64,000 nt of DNA from Bacteroidales bacterium UBA5536. GTDB lineage: Bacteria; Bacteroidota; Bacteroidia; Bacteroidales; F082. A program made the position numbers and the translations under genes. Of this stretch, positions 24,652-33,393 are shown one piece after another. The stretch covers positions 186,001 to 250,000 of the forward strand of contig DINQ01000016.1 of assembly GCA_002426795.1 (NCBI GenBank), given 5' to 3'. Under the pieces are notes generated by a model. That model was not told the DNA's origin, searched no databases, and saw only the letters and a program-made list of their open reading frames with translations. Every line of letters starts with the position of its first letter. Positions within the stretch are counted from its first letter, which is position 1.

Positions 24652-26694
24652 ATGGCAGTAGACGAATCAACAGCAATGGACCAGCAAATAGCTGCATTGA
24701 TGCTGCAAATGAGTCAAGAGTCGCTAGAAGTACCTCAGCGTAATATTTCATTTGTTTGTGGAAAACTGATCGAAATCTCTCATTCTGTTGCGGTTGCATT
24801 CGGAATCTATAGCCATCAAACCCGACTTCCCAATATCAGACATGTCGTCGGCTTGAATGCATTATCCGCAACATCACTTTTAGAATCACCGGTCACTTTT
24901 CAGCAAATTTTTTCTATCCCTGGAAAGAACTTTATATTGCTCAACGACAGTGATTTCGGCCCTGAAATTCAGACTTCAGCGCAAACAATTGACAATAAGT
25001 TTAGGCAAATTGCAATATTTTCAAAACCGCTGAAAGCTGATGAAAGGGGCTTTTTATGCCTATTTGCGCAAGAATTTTCTGTTTCAGACGATGAGCTGAA
25101 AAAGCTGATGGCAGTGGGTTTAACTGTACTCATTGGTTTGGAGTATCAATTGCGTGAGCAGCTGTTATTCAACGAATTGGATCGATATAAATCAGTTTTT
25201 GATCATGCCAATGACGGCATTCTTATTATCAACAAGGAAAACAGTATCATTCAGGCAAATACCAAGGCATATGAGCTTTTTGGTTACAATGAAAACGAAC
25301 TTATTGGAATGCGTCCCCAAGATTTGTCGCCCGAAATTCAGGAGGATGGAGAATTATCCGACACAAAAGCCAGGCGTGTAATTAGTGAAGCACTCCTTGG
25401 AAAACCCCTGCGTTTTTTGTGGCAACACCTGAAAAAGGATGGTAGTATTTTCCATCTTGACATTAGCTTAGGAACCTCAGAACACGAATCTGGACAGTTA
25501 ATTCATGCATTACTTCGCGACATCACAGGCCAGAAAGAACTTGAGAATGAACTCAAACAGGCAAAAAAGAGAGCCGAGGAGGCCGATCAAATGAAGTCAG
25601 CTTTTCTGGCGAATATGTCACATGATATTCGAACACCGCTCAATTCTATCATCGGGTTTTCAGAAATTTTATTGGAGGAAGATACCACAGAAGACGAAAA
25701 GCTGGAATATACGCAATTGATTGTTTCGGCTGGAAAATCCCTGCAGCAGCTTATCGATGATATTATTGATTTATCAAAGATTGAAGCTGGTCAAATTCGG
25801 ATCGTTAAAACGGAAGTAGACATCAACCAGCTCTTAGACGAGCTTTTCACCACTTTTACCAATCTTCGGCAAAGCAGCCAAAAAGATAATATTGAACTCC
25901 GTCTGAAAAAACAAATTCGCGATAAAAGTTTGTTGATTTCAACAGACCCATTCAGGTTTAGGCAAATCATGTCGAACTTACTGTCAAATGCCTTGAAATT
26001 TATTGATCGCGGCTACATCGAATTTGGTTATACGCTGTCTGAGTCCAATCTGATACAGTTTTATGTGAAAGATACAGGCGTAGGTATCGAGCGCGAGAAA
26101 GCTGCGGTCATCTTTCAGCGATTCGGTCAAATTGACAGCACCTACAAGCGCAACCATTCAGGAACCGGGTTGGGTTTGTCGATCTGTAAAAGCCTGGTTG
26201 AACTACTTGGAGGTAGCATCTGGTTTGATTCGGAGAAAGACTTGGGGACGACTTTTTATTTTACACTTCCTATCGATGAGGCGGAACTTCCAAAACAAAC
26301 TGGATCAGCAAATGACGGCAATACTGATTGGTCTGATAAAGTTTTCTTGGTTGTTGACGATGTGCAGTCGAATTATCTCTTCCTCAAAGCCATGTTTAAG
26401 GAGACTGCAGCTGCTGTTGTGTGGGCCAGAACAGGAAAAGAAGCCATTGATCTGGTGCAGAAATCATCAAAAATCGATTTGGTGCTGATGGACATCAGAA
26501 TGCCTGAAATGGATGGTTATGAAGCAAGCAGACGATTAAGAAATTTGTATCCTGAATTACCCATTATTGCACAAACGGCATTTACTGAGCCCGAGGATTT
26601 TGAGCTTGCCATGCAAGCTGGCTGTGACGAATATATCACAAAGCCGATTTGTGCCAATGAGTTACTTGCTATAGTTAAGAGACTGGTCAACTGA
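24652..26694 (+). CDS. Hybrid sensor histidine kinase / response regulator
   Basis: A 680-residue cytoplasmic protein with no membrane segment. Residues 1-165 look like a GAF-type sensory domain. A PAS domain follows (about 178-292: SVFDHANDGILIINKE). HisKA has phospho-acceptor His324 in NMSHDIRTPLNS. The ATPase domain shows the N box (NLLSNALKF), G1 (DTGVGIE) and G2 (GTGLGLS). A receiver domain (about 563-680) has Asp569/Asp570, phospho-acceptor Asp614 in VLMDIRMP and Lys664. No DNA-binding output domain, so it must signal to another protein. recQ starts 13 bp downstream. Confidence 0.93.
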   Translation: MAVDESTAMDQQIAALMLQMSQESLEVPQRNISFVCGKLIEISHSVAVAFGIYSHQTRLPNIRHVVGLNALSATSLLESPVTFQQIFSIPGKNFILLNDSDFGPEIQTSAQTIDNKFRQIAIFSKPLKADERGFLCLFAQEFSVSDDELKKLMAVGLTVLIGLEYQLREQLLFNELDRYKSVFDHANDGILIINKENSIIQANTKAYELFGYNENELIGMRPQDLSPEIQEDGELSDTKARRVISEALLGKPLRFLWQHLKKDGSIFHLDISLGTSEHESGQLIHALLRDITGQKELENELKQAKKRAEEADQMKSAFLANMSHDIRTPLNSIIGFSEILLEEDTTEDEKLEYTQLIVSAGKSLQQLIDDIIDLSKIEAGQIRIVKTEVDINQLLDELFTTFTNLRQSSQKDNIELRLKKQIRDKSLLISTDPFRFRQIMSNLLSNALKFIDRGYIEFGYTLSESNLIQFYVKDTGVGIEREKAAVIFQRFGQIDSTYKRNHSGTGLGLSICKSLVELLGGSIWFDSEKDLGTTFYFTLPIDEAELPKQTGSANDGNTDWSDKVFLVVDDVQSNYLFLKAMFKETAAAVVWARTGKEAIDLVQKSSKIDLVLMDIRMPEMDGYEASRRLRNLYPELPIIAQTAFTEPEDFELAMQAGCDEYITKPICANELLAIVKRLVN

Positions 26695-26707
26695 TAATTT
26701 GATACCG

Positions 26708-28639
26708 ATGAGCAAAGATGCACGAACGGTATTATTAAAGCATTGGGGTTACAGTTCATTCAGACCCATGCAGGAAGAGATCGTCGATGCTGTTGTATCC
26801 GGAAACGACACCCTGGCTTTACTGCCAACGGGAGGAGGAAAATCAATTTGTTTCCAGGTGCCCGCCATGATGATGAGTGGTCTTTGTATCGTAATCACAC
26901 CCTTAATCGCCCTGATGAAAGACCAGGTGCAACACCTGAAACAACGCGGTATTGCTGCTGCAGCTATTTATTCTGGAATGCATTTTAATGAGATTGAAAT
27001 TGTTTACAACCAAAGTGTTTTTGGTAAACTTAAGTTTCTGTACATCTCACCAGAAAGGCTTGTTACGGAGAAGTTTATTGCTGCTTTTCAGAAAATGAAG
27101 ATATGTCTTGTTGCCATTGACGAAGCCCACTGTATTTCGCAATGGGGATATGATTTCAGACCACCTTACCTGCGAATCAGTGATATCAGGCCTTATTTGC
27201 CCAAAGTTCCTTTTTTGGCGCTAACCGCAACGGCAACACCTGAGGTAGTAAAAGACATTCAGGAAAAATTAAAATTCAAAAATGCACATGTATTTCAAAC
27301 CAGTTTCGAGCGAAAAAACCTGGTTTACAATGTGGTTCATGAACCTGATAAGTTTGGCGCACTTTACCGGTTGGTGAGGCAGTTGAAGCATGGAAGTGGA
27401 ATAGTTTATGTAAGAAACCGAAGACGGACGCGCGATATTGCCGATTGGCTCAGCAATAGAAATATCACTTCAACCTACTATCATGCCGGACTTGATGCCA
27501 AAATACGAGATCAGCGGCAGCAATCATGGATGAAAGGTCAGCACCAGATCATGGTGGCAACAAACGCCTTCGGAATGGGTATCGATAAGCCTGATGTAAG
27601 ACTAGTGATTCATATGGACTTGCCCGATAGCCTTGAAGCATACTTTCAGGAAGCCGGGCGGGCTGGACGGGATGGCAGACAATCAGCTGCTTACCTGCTC
27701 GTTTCAGATCAGGATGTGAAACAGCTTAAGGAAAATTTTGGCGCCTCATATCCTGATTTGTCTCAGATAAAGGCGATTTATCAGGCTTTGGGAAACTATT
27801 TCCAAATTCCTGTCGGTGCCGGCAAGGACCAAAGTTTCGATTTCGACTTGCTGCATTTTGCTAAAATGTACAATTTTACGCCGGTTGAAGTTTTTAACTC
27901 ACTACAGCTTCTCGAAAAAGAGGGTGAGCTGATGAGCACAGAAAGCTTGGCAAATCCATCACAGGTTTTTATCAGAGCAAGCCGCGAAGATCTGTATCGG
28001 TTTCAGGTTGAACAACCTCAATTCGATCAGTTCATCAAGTTTTTGCTGCGCAATGTGCCTGGAGTTCTTACCGATTTTGTGTCATTCAACGAAGAACAAG
28101 CAGCCAGGAAGCTAAATTTAACGCAGGATCAAATTGTCGACATGCTCAAGAAACTGCATGCTCTTCAATTTCTGATATATCAGGCGCGCAAACTGAAGCC
28201 ACAACTGATTTGGGTTTCTGAGAGGAGAGACGCTAAAGACATTTATTTGTCAAAAGAGCATTATGCCGACCGGAAAAAAAGTGCTGCAAAGCGCATTCAG
28301 TCGGTTATTGATTTCGTCAATAATGAAACTACATGCAGAAGCATACAATTGCTGTCCTATTTCGGCGAAACAAACAGACAGCGCTGTGGCAGGTGCGACA
28401 TTTGCACAAGCAGGAATAAACTTTCGTTGAGCGATGCAGAGTTTGCCCAAATCAGTAACAGATTGAAAACAATGTTGGTGCAGCGTAGTTTTCCGGTATT
28501 TGAGGCAGCATCGTCAGTGCAGCCTTTTCCTGAAGAAAAGGTACTTGAAGCCATTCGGTTTCTCATTGATAACAAACAAATCAGGCAGGATGAGAATGGC
28601 TATCTTAGCTGGAAAACCCAACTCAAAATCGATGATTGA
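26708..28639 (+). CDS. recQ: ATP-dependent DNA helicase RecQ
   Basis: A protein of 643 residues from ATG 26708; a TTG nine bases upstream is less likely. Superfamily 2 helicase that unwinds DNA 3' to 5' in recombination and repair. Walker A is TGGGKS (41-46) and the DEAH box is at 138-141 (AIDEAHCISQWGYDFRP); the motif VI region reads EAGRAGRDG. The zinc site is Cys543, Cys560, Cys563 and Cys566, followed by a winged-helix/RQC-like segment. I see no classical HRDC domain; the C-terminal 80 residues are short. The stop overlaps the mpg start (TGATG). Confidence 0.95.
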   Translation: MSKDARTVLLKHWGYSSFRPMQEEIVDAVVSGNDTLALLPTGGGKSICFQVPAMMMSGLCIVITPLIALMKDQVQHLKQRGIAAAAIYSGMHFNEIEIVYNQSVFGKLKFLYISPERLVTEKFIAAFQKMKICLVAIDEAHCISQWGYDFRPPYLRISDIRPYLPKVPFLALTATATPEVVKDIQEKLKFKNAHVFQTSFERKNLVYNVVHEPDKFGALYRLVRQLKHGSGIVYVRNRRRTRDIADWLSNRNITSTYYHAGLDAKIRDQRQQSWMKGQHQIMVATNAFGMGIDKPDVRLVIHMDLPDSLEAYFQEAGRAGRDGRQSAAYLLVSDQDVKQLKENFGASYPDLSQIKAIYQALGNYFQIPVGAGKDQSFDFDLLHFAKMYNFTPVEVFNSLQLLEKEGELMSTESLANPSQVFIRASREDLYRFQVEQPQFDQFIKFLLRNVPGVLTDFVSFNEEQAARKLNLTQDQIVDMLKKLHALQFLIYQARKLKPQLIWVSERRDAKDIYLSKEHYADRKKSAAKRIQSVIDFVNNETTCRSIQLLSYFGETNRQRCGRCDICTSRNKLSLSDAEFAQISNRLKTMLVQRSFPVFEAASSVQPFPEEKVLEAIRFLIDNKQIRQDENGYLSWKTQLKIDD

Positions 28640-29259
28640 TGTTGCTTGACTACAAAAGAGCGATCGAAAAAGACTTTTTCCTCTCGGAGGATGTTGTTGG
28701 GATAGCAAAATCACTGCTTGGCAAAATACTTCTGCTTAAATCGCCTTTTGAATGGCGTGCGGGAATTATTGCAGAAACTGAAGCTTACGAAGGAATTACC
28801 GACAGGGCCTCACACGCATACGACAACAGAAGAACCAAACGCACGTCTGTGATGTATCAGGAAGGTGGCTGTTGTTATGTTTATCTGTGTTATGGCATTC
28901 ATCAACTTTTTAATGTAGTTACTGGGCCTGTTGGTCAACCGCATGCAGTTTTGATCAGGGGAGTGAAACCAGTTTGTATTCAGGATTTGTCTACTGGAAA
29001 AACTTCAGCTAGTTTTGACGAGGAAATCGCAAACGGACCAGGAAAAATGAGTAAATGGATGGGTATTTCATTGGAACAAAATGGCCAAATCATCAACAAA
29101 AATCAGGTTTGGATTCTCTATTCTGATTATGATGAGCAAATCGAAATTATACAAACAGAGCGTGTTGGTGTGACTTATGCCGGGGAAGATGCTTTGTTGC
29201 CATATCGTTTTTACCTAAGTGACTATTTGCCAGCTGCAGCAAATAAAAAAACGCCCTGA
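28639..29259 (+). CDS. mpg: DNA-3-methyladenine glycosylase, AAG/MPG family
   Basis: A 206-residue monofunctional base-excision glycosylase that removes alkylated and deaminated purines. Family blocks: ETEAYEG (active-site Glu region), DRASHAY, and YVYLCYGIHQLFNVVTG. Its ATG overlaps the recQ stop by one base, so the two repair genes are translationally coupled. The last codons lie inside the left arm of the terminator at 29246-29285. Confidence 0.93.
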   Translation: MLLDYKRAIEKDFFLSEDVVGIAKSLLGKILLLKSPFEWRAGIIAETEAYEGITDRASHAYDNRRTKRTSVMYQEGGCCYVYLCYGIHQLFNVVTGPVGQPHAVLIRGVKPVCIQDLSTGKTSASFDEEIANGPGKMSKWMGISLEQNGQIINKNQVWILYSDYDEQIEIIQTERVGVTYAGEDALLPYRFYLSDYLPAAANKKTP

Positions 29260-29285
29260 ATTTGTAATTGAGGGCGTTTTTTTTT
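29246..29285. terminator. Bidirectional terminator between mpg and HU
   Basis: ACGCCCT (29251-29257) pairs with AGGGCGT (29271-29277); flanking A and T tracts extend the stem and serve both directions. The left arm includes the first base of the mpg stop codon. Confidence 0.82.
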
Positions 29286-29297
29286 GTTTCAGGTAGC

Positions 29298-29570
29298 TTA
29301 TTGAACTTCATCAGCAAGCTCAGCACCTGGTTTAAATTTAACCACTTTTTTGGCAGCGATGTTGATTTCTTTACCAGTTTGAGGGTTACGGCCTTTTCTT
29401 GCAGCTCTTTTAGAGATCGAGAAAGAACCAAAACCAACTAAAGCAACGCGGTCACCACCTTTGAGGGCTTTTGTAGTTGCTCCAATGAAAGCATCAAGTG
29501 CTTTTTTAGCATCAGCTTTTGTCAAATTGGCTTCTGCAGCCATTGCATCAATTAATTCAGCTTTGTTCAT
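29298..29570 (-). CDS. HU-family DNA-binding protein
   Basis: A protein of 90 residues from ATG 29570. Typical HU/IHF nucleoid protein: MNKAELIDAMAAEANLTK dimerisation helices, then GGDRVALVGFGSFSISKRAA and the DNA-binding arm RKGRNPQTGKEI. The C-terminus is slightly extended (GAELADEVQ). The frame runs upstream to 29681, but that part contains the promoter and is not coding. Expressed from the well-formed promoter at 29611-29640. Confidence 0.96.
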   Translation of the reverse strand: MNKAELIDAMAAEANLTKADAKKALDAFIGATTKALKGGDRVALVGFGSFSISKRAARKGRNPQTGKEINIAAKKVVKFKPGAELADEVQ

Positions 29571-29610
29571 CTTCTTTTGGATTTTAGTTTGAAATTGGTT
29601 GAATACCGCA

Positions 29611-29640
29611 CAAATATAGGGTTTTAATAAAATGATGCAA
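29611..29640 (-). promoter_or_regulatory. Consensus Bacteroidota promoter of the HU gene
   Basis: On the minus strand TTG (29640-29638), 19 bases, TATATTTG (29618-29611). Boxes and spacing both match consensus. The leader to the ATG is about 35 nt. Confidence 0.78.
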
Positions 29641-29709
29641 GTAAATTCGGTAAAAAGTGTTAAAAATGTTGATAAAACCAATTATTTGTTGATAAATGCC
29701 GGAATATTT

Positions 29710-30741
29710 TCAAGAAAACTCAGGAATGTCCCTGTTTTCAACGCTTCTAGAAGGCTTTTTTACTTGGTACTGAACCATCCAGGTACCTTTAAAGTTTTTG
29801 CCTTTGAGAAAATCTGCGATATCCAAAGACTTTTTTCCAGCTTGTTGCACCTGAAGCAGATGAAGAAATCCATCGGGAAGCGCAACTTTTAAGTAGGTTC
29901 GATTGTCTGTCAAAAGGAGCTTTGGCTTTAGTTCGCACCTTGTTTTCTCCTTCTCTGATCGAAAAACTTTCACTTCTATATGCTCACCAGTTGATGAAAC
30001 GAAAGTTGTGTAAGCTGCAGGGTAGGGAGATAATCCCCTGATTTGGTTATGTATTTCATCAAGGCTTAGGTCCCATCGGATAGCGCAATCTTCTCTGAAA
30101 ATTTTTGGTGCACTTTTGATCGAAATATTTGGATTCAATAAGGCTGATTGTGGCCGAACTATAGCTTTGCCGGTCATAATTTGTGCGATAGTATCTACAA
30201 CCAGTTGATTGCCTGCCTTCATCAATCTGTCGTGTAATGTTCCGGCATCTTCTTCTTTTCCAATAGGTAATGTTTGCTGTAGCAGAATACCGCCTTCATC
30301 GATGGCTTCATTAATGAAAAAGGTAGTAAGCCCCGTTTCCGGTTCTCCATTCATAATGGCATGGTTAATGGGTGCTGCACCTCTGTAATTGGGTAGCAAC
30401 GAAGCATGCAGGTTAAAAGTGCCCAGGCGTGGAATCTTCCAGACAACAGCTGGCATCATCCGGAAAGCTACAACAATAAAAATATCAGCATCGAGGCTTT
30501 TCAGATGTTCAACAAAAGCACCATCTTTGAGATTGGATGGCTGTTCAAGCGGGAGATTATTCTCAATCGCAAGTTCCTTCACAGCAGACATGCGGATTTT
30601 TTTTCCTCTGCCTGCTGGTTTGTCTGCTGCAGTTACAACACAAACCACCTGGTGCCCAGCTTCAATGATGGCTTGCAGCTGCGAGGCAGCAAACTCAGGG
30701 GTGCCAAAAAATACTATACGGGCTTTAGGGACACTTTTCAT
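29710..30741 (-). CDS. fmt: Methionyl-tRNA formyltransferase
   Basis: A protein of 343 residues from ATG 30741; a TTG six codons upstream is less likely. It formylates initiator Met-tRNA using 10-formyl-tetrahydrofolate. The catalytic Asn110, His112 and Asp148 lie in FNLHASLLPNYRGAAPI and NEAIDEGG; the N-terminal ARIVFFGTPEFAA is the family signature. The C-terminal OB-like domain is present. It consumes a folate one-carbon unit, linking it to the gcv and thyA/folA genes in this window. Confidence 0.95.
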   Translation of the reverse strand: MKSVPKARIVFFGTPEFAASQLQAIIEAGHQVVCVVTAADKPAGRGKKIRMSAVKELAIENNLPLEQPSNLKDGAFVEHLKSLDADIFIVVAFRMMPAVVWKIPRLGTFNLHASLLPNYRGAAPINHAIMNGEPETGLTTFFINEAIDEGGILLQQTLPIGKEEDAGTLHDRLMKAGNQLVVDTIAQIMTGKAIVRPQSALLNPNISIKSAPKIFREDCAIRWDLSLDEIHNQIRGLSPYPAAYTTFVSSTGEHIEVKVFRSEKEKTRCELKPKLLLTDNRTYLKVALPDGFLHLLQVQQAGKKSLDIADFLKGKNFKGTWMVQYQVKKPSRSVENRDIPEFS

Positions 30742-30757
30742 AACGAACGAAATTAGC

Positions 30758-30792
30758 AAAAAAATACCTGATTCAAAGCTTGAATCAGGTAT
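30758..30792 (-). terminator. Rho-independent terminator of the TPR protein gene
   Basis: A perfect 13-bp stem (30764-30776 with 30780-30792) around a 3-base loop; on the minus strand it is followed by a run of T (A-run 30758-30764). It lies between the TPR gene and fmt, so the fmt promoter must be very close to its start or fmt depends on read-through. Confidence 0.8.
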
Positions 30793-30815
30793 CTGTCTAT
30801 TTTTTTAAATAATGC

Positions 30816-31508
30816 TTACTGCAATAAATTGTTGGCGCGTGTAATGTATTTTTCAACGTTTCGGCCTTCATTGGATGAAGGGTAGTCGGTCTTGATGTTT
30901 TCGTAAACCTCAACGGCTTTTTTATAATTGCCGAGTAATTCATAGGTTTGACCAGCTTTAAATAAAAACATTGGTGTTGTCAATTCGTTTTCCCGGTGTT
31001 TTGCTGCTTTCAGATATTGATCGGCAGCTTTTTCTGTTTGGTTCAGTTCGAGATATGCATCCCCAATGGCACCCAAACCCATGGCGCCAACCATATGGTC
31101 GTCGCTGCTGAATTTATTCAAATATTTGATCGACTCTTCAAACTCACCTTGTTTCAACAGAGAAACGCCAGCATAATAGCAAGCGAGGTTGCCCGCTTTT
31201 GTCGAGCCAAAATCGTCGATGATATCAAAAAATCCAGGATTGTTTCCGTCACCGTATAAAGCTTTGTTGAGTGAATCCGACTCAAAATATTTTTCGGCCA
31301 TAAACATCTGTGTTTCTGCTTCGCGCTCGCGTGGCTGGAAATAATATTTGTTCAGTCCAAAGTATCCGAGCACAATCAGAACGATTGCCGAAACCACAAT
31401 AATCAGTGGCTTTTGATTGCTTTCAATAAACTGTTCAGTTTTACTCAGTGCTTCTTCAACCACTTCAAGTCTTTCGTCGCCTTTGTCAATTCCTTTGTTC
31501 TTAGCCAT
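30816..31508 (-). CDS. Membrane-anchored tetratricopeptide repeat protein (YfgM-like)
   Basis: A 230-residue protein. A charged N-terminus and one membrane helix (about 34-52, LIIVVSAIVLIVLGYFGL) are followed by a periplasmic helical part with TPR units (ACYYAGVSLLKQGEFEESIKYL; GAIGDAYLELNQTEKAADQY; FKAGQTYELLGNYKKAVEVY). The layout resembles the YfgM/TPR_21 family, which attends protein export in other bacteria; that role is inferred. A -7 element lies just upstream and a terminator just downstream, so it is a one-gene unit. Confidence 0.75.
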   Translation of the reverse strand: MAKNKGIDKGDERLEVVEEALSKTEQFIESNQKPLIIVVSAIVLIVLGYFGLNKYYFQPREREAETQMFMAEKYFESDSLNKALYGDGNNPGFFDIIDDFGSTKAGNLACYYAGVSLLKQGEFEESIKYLNKFSSDDHMVGAMGLGAIGDAYLELNQTEKAADQYLKAAKHRENELTTPMFLFKAGQTYELLGNYKKAVEVYENIKTDYPSSNEGRNVEKYITRANNLLQ

Positions 31509-31530
31509 ATCGATTTTAAATTTGGAAGTG

Positions 31531-31538
31531 CAAAATTA
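31531..31538 (-). promoter_or_regulatory. -7 element of the TPR protein gene
   Basis: TAATTTTG on the minus strand, 22 bases upstream of the start codon. No -33 TTG. Confidence 0.4.
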
Positions 31539-31680
31539 GTTTTTTTCGTGAAATAACAGGATAGCGCAGGCATTTTTTTACATTTGAAGCTGAAATAAGG
31601 TAGCGGATCTGATAAAACAGGTGAAGTTTTGTTAAAGTAAAGAATTTTTGTTGGAATAATATCTTGTTAATTAACATTCA

Positions 31681-32580
31681 ATGAGGAAAATAGGAATTTT
31701 GAGGTTGGTTTTGGTTTTATTCGTCTTTGCCCCCAAATTATGCAGTGCAGGTTGGCTGATTATTGAGCAGCAGGAGGATAGGTTTGGCAACTCGGAAAGT
31801 CAGTCAATTTTTATCCAGGATCAACGGATCAGAATTGAGACACCTGAATCGGTTTTTATCATCGATTTGCAGCAGGATTTACTGACGTTGGTATTTCCAC
31901 AAAAAATGTTCTATTGGACAGGTCATCCCGACACACTCCGAATGGCTTTATTCGATAAACTTGCCATTCAGGTTGAGGTAATGCTACAGCACATCGCTGA
32001 AAATGAAAGAGATTCGGCCCGTCGCACATTCGACCGGCAATTGTTGGCGCTCAAAAGTGGCGAGCAGGGATTTATGAAGGCCATCGAGCCAACTATCATA
32101 CAGGAAAACCTTACCGACACCATCTTAGGCCGACTGGTTACTCCTTACGAAATCCTGAGCGATAGTGTTTTGCTCGAAAAAGTTTGGTTAAGCAACGATC
32201 TTGATCCGTACAGGCAAATTGACAAGGAGAAACTCAGGAGATTCACACAGCTTTTCTCTCCGCCCTCTCGCGTGTCTGCATTTCGGCAATCAGAGGGTTT
32301 TAAAAAGCTGACAAAGAATCGTATTGTGATGCGATCTGTTATGCCTTTCGCTTATGGAGAAAGCAAAACAGAAGTTGTTGCTCTGCGCGAAACGAATATT
32401 CCTGCTGAGTTTTTTGCTCCTCCGGCAGATTACCGGCCTGCAAGTGTTGAAGAAGTTTTAGAAGTTACACTGGATGATGGAGAAAGTCCTGAAGTGCGCA
32501 AAAACAGCAGTCCTTTCGACAAACCTTTAATGCCCTCACCTGGGAATACCCCCTCATTTCCTCCTGTAAAACCATATTAG
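31681..32580 (+). CDS. Exported protein of unknown function
   Basis: A 299-residue protein with a signal peptide (residues 1-23, cleavage after CSA). The mature N-terminus is beta-rich (FIQDQRIRIETPESVFIIDL) and resembles small Bacteroidota proteins that bind or sense lipophilic material, but I cannot assign a family. The middle is helical and charged; the last 40 residues are Pro/Ser-rich and probably disordered. It is the only gene between two promoters and is not coupled to trmH. Confidence 0.6.
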   Translation: MRKIGILRLVLVLFVFAPKLCSAGWLIIEQQEDRFGNSESQSIFIQDQRIRIETPESVFIIDLQQDLLTLVFPQKMFYWTGHPDTLRMALFDKLAIQVEVMLQHIAENERDSARRTFDRQLLALKSGEQGFMKAIEPTIIQENLTDTILGRLVTPYEILSDSVLLEKVWLSNDLDPYRQIDKEKLRRFTQLFSPPSRVSAFRQSEGFKKLTKNRIVMRSVMPFAYGESKTEVVALRETNIPAEFFAPPADYRPASVEEVLEVTLDDGESPEVRKNSSPFDKPLMPSPGNTPSFPPVKPY

Positions 32581-32587
32581 CAAAGTG

Positions 32588-32617
32588 TTGGTGCTTTTAA
32601 CAAACGTGTTATTTTTG
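32588..32617 (+). promoter_or_regulatory. Consensus Bacteroidota promoter of trmH
   Basis: TTG (32588-32590), 19 bases, TATTTTTG (32610-32617). A leader of about 70 nt separates it from the ATG. Confidence 0.75.
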
Positions 32618-32694
32618 CATATTGTTTGTTCCGAAGCTATTAGGTGTTACTTGTAAACACTTTATTACTTCGCTGACAGAAAATGAATTGAGAA

Positions 32695-33384
32695 ATGATC
32701 AGTACTGCCGAGCAAAGAGACTTGCTTAATTATTTGTTGGGTTTTATAACCGATAACAGGAGAAAGAAATTTACAGAAGTACTCAACCGGCGCACGCGTC
32801 ATTTAACCATTGTGCTCGAAGATATCTATCAGTCGCAAAACGCCAGCGCTGTGCTTAGAAGCTGCGATCTGACGGGCGTACAGGATGTTCATATCATTGA
32901 AAATAAAAACCCATACGACATCAATCCCGATGTGGTTGTTGGCAGCACCAAGTGGCTCAATCTGACCAAATACAACGAAAACTCTTTTAACACACTTGAT
33001 GCCTTTGATGTTTTGAGGAAAAAGGGCTATCAGATTATTGCTACAAGTCCGCATGAGGATGGTTATACGCCAGAAAATCTACCGCTCGAAAAACCGATTG
33101 CCCTGGTTTTTGGAACCGAAAAAACCGGTCTTTCTCCCGAGGCGCTTTCCCATGCAGATGGTTTTATTCGTATCCCAATGGTAGGTTTTACTGAAAGTTA
33201 CAACATTAGTGTTTCGGCTGCATTGTTACTGTATACTCTCACCAACCGACTCAGAGAAAGTGAGGTCGACTGGCAGCTTTCTGAAGTTGAAAAAGATGAA
33301 CTTTTGTTACAATGGTGCCGCAACACTATACAACGGGTCGAGGTGATTGAAAGGGATTTTGAAGAAAGAAGAAAGCAAAAATAA
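32695..33384 (+). CDS. trmH: tRNA (guanosine-2'-O-)-methyltransferase, SpoU/TrmH family
   Basis: A 229-residue SPOUT methyltransferase. The three family motifs are visible: Asn49 and Arg55 in QNASAVLRSCDLTGV, VFGTEKTGLSP, and IPMVGFTESYNISVSAA, which form the S-adenosylmethionine knot. Extra helices at both ends match TrmH, which methylates G18 of tRNA, better than RlmB, which has an L30-like N-domain. The substrate assignment is by architecture only. It converges on murD with a 9-bp gap. Confidence 0.85.
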   Translation: MISTAEQRDLLNYLLGFITDNRRKKFTEVLNRRTRHLTIVLEDIYQSQNASAVLRSCDLTGVQDVHIIENKNPYDINPDVVVGSTKWLNLTKYNENSFNTLDAFDVLRKKGYQIIATSPHEDGYTPENLPLEKPIALVFGTEKTGLSPEALSHADGFIRIPMVGFTESYNISVSAALLLYTLTNRLRESEVDWQLSEVEKDELLLQWCRNTIQRVEVIERDFEERRKQK

Positions 33385-33393
33385 GGCGAAGGA

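Noticed and set aside
29571..29681. 37 extra codons before HU
   Set aside because: They run through a consensus promoter and are not HU-like.
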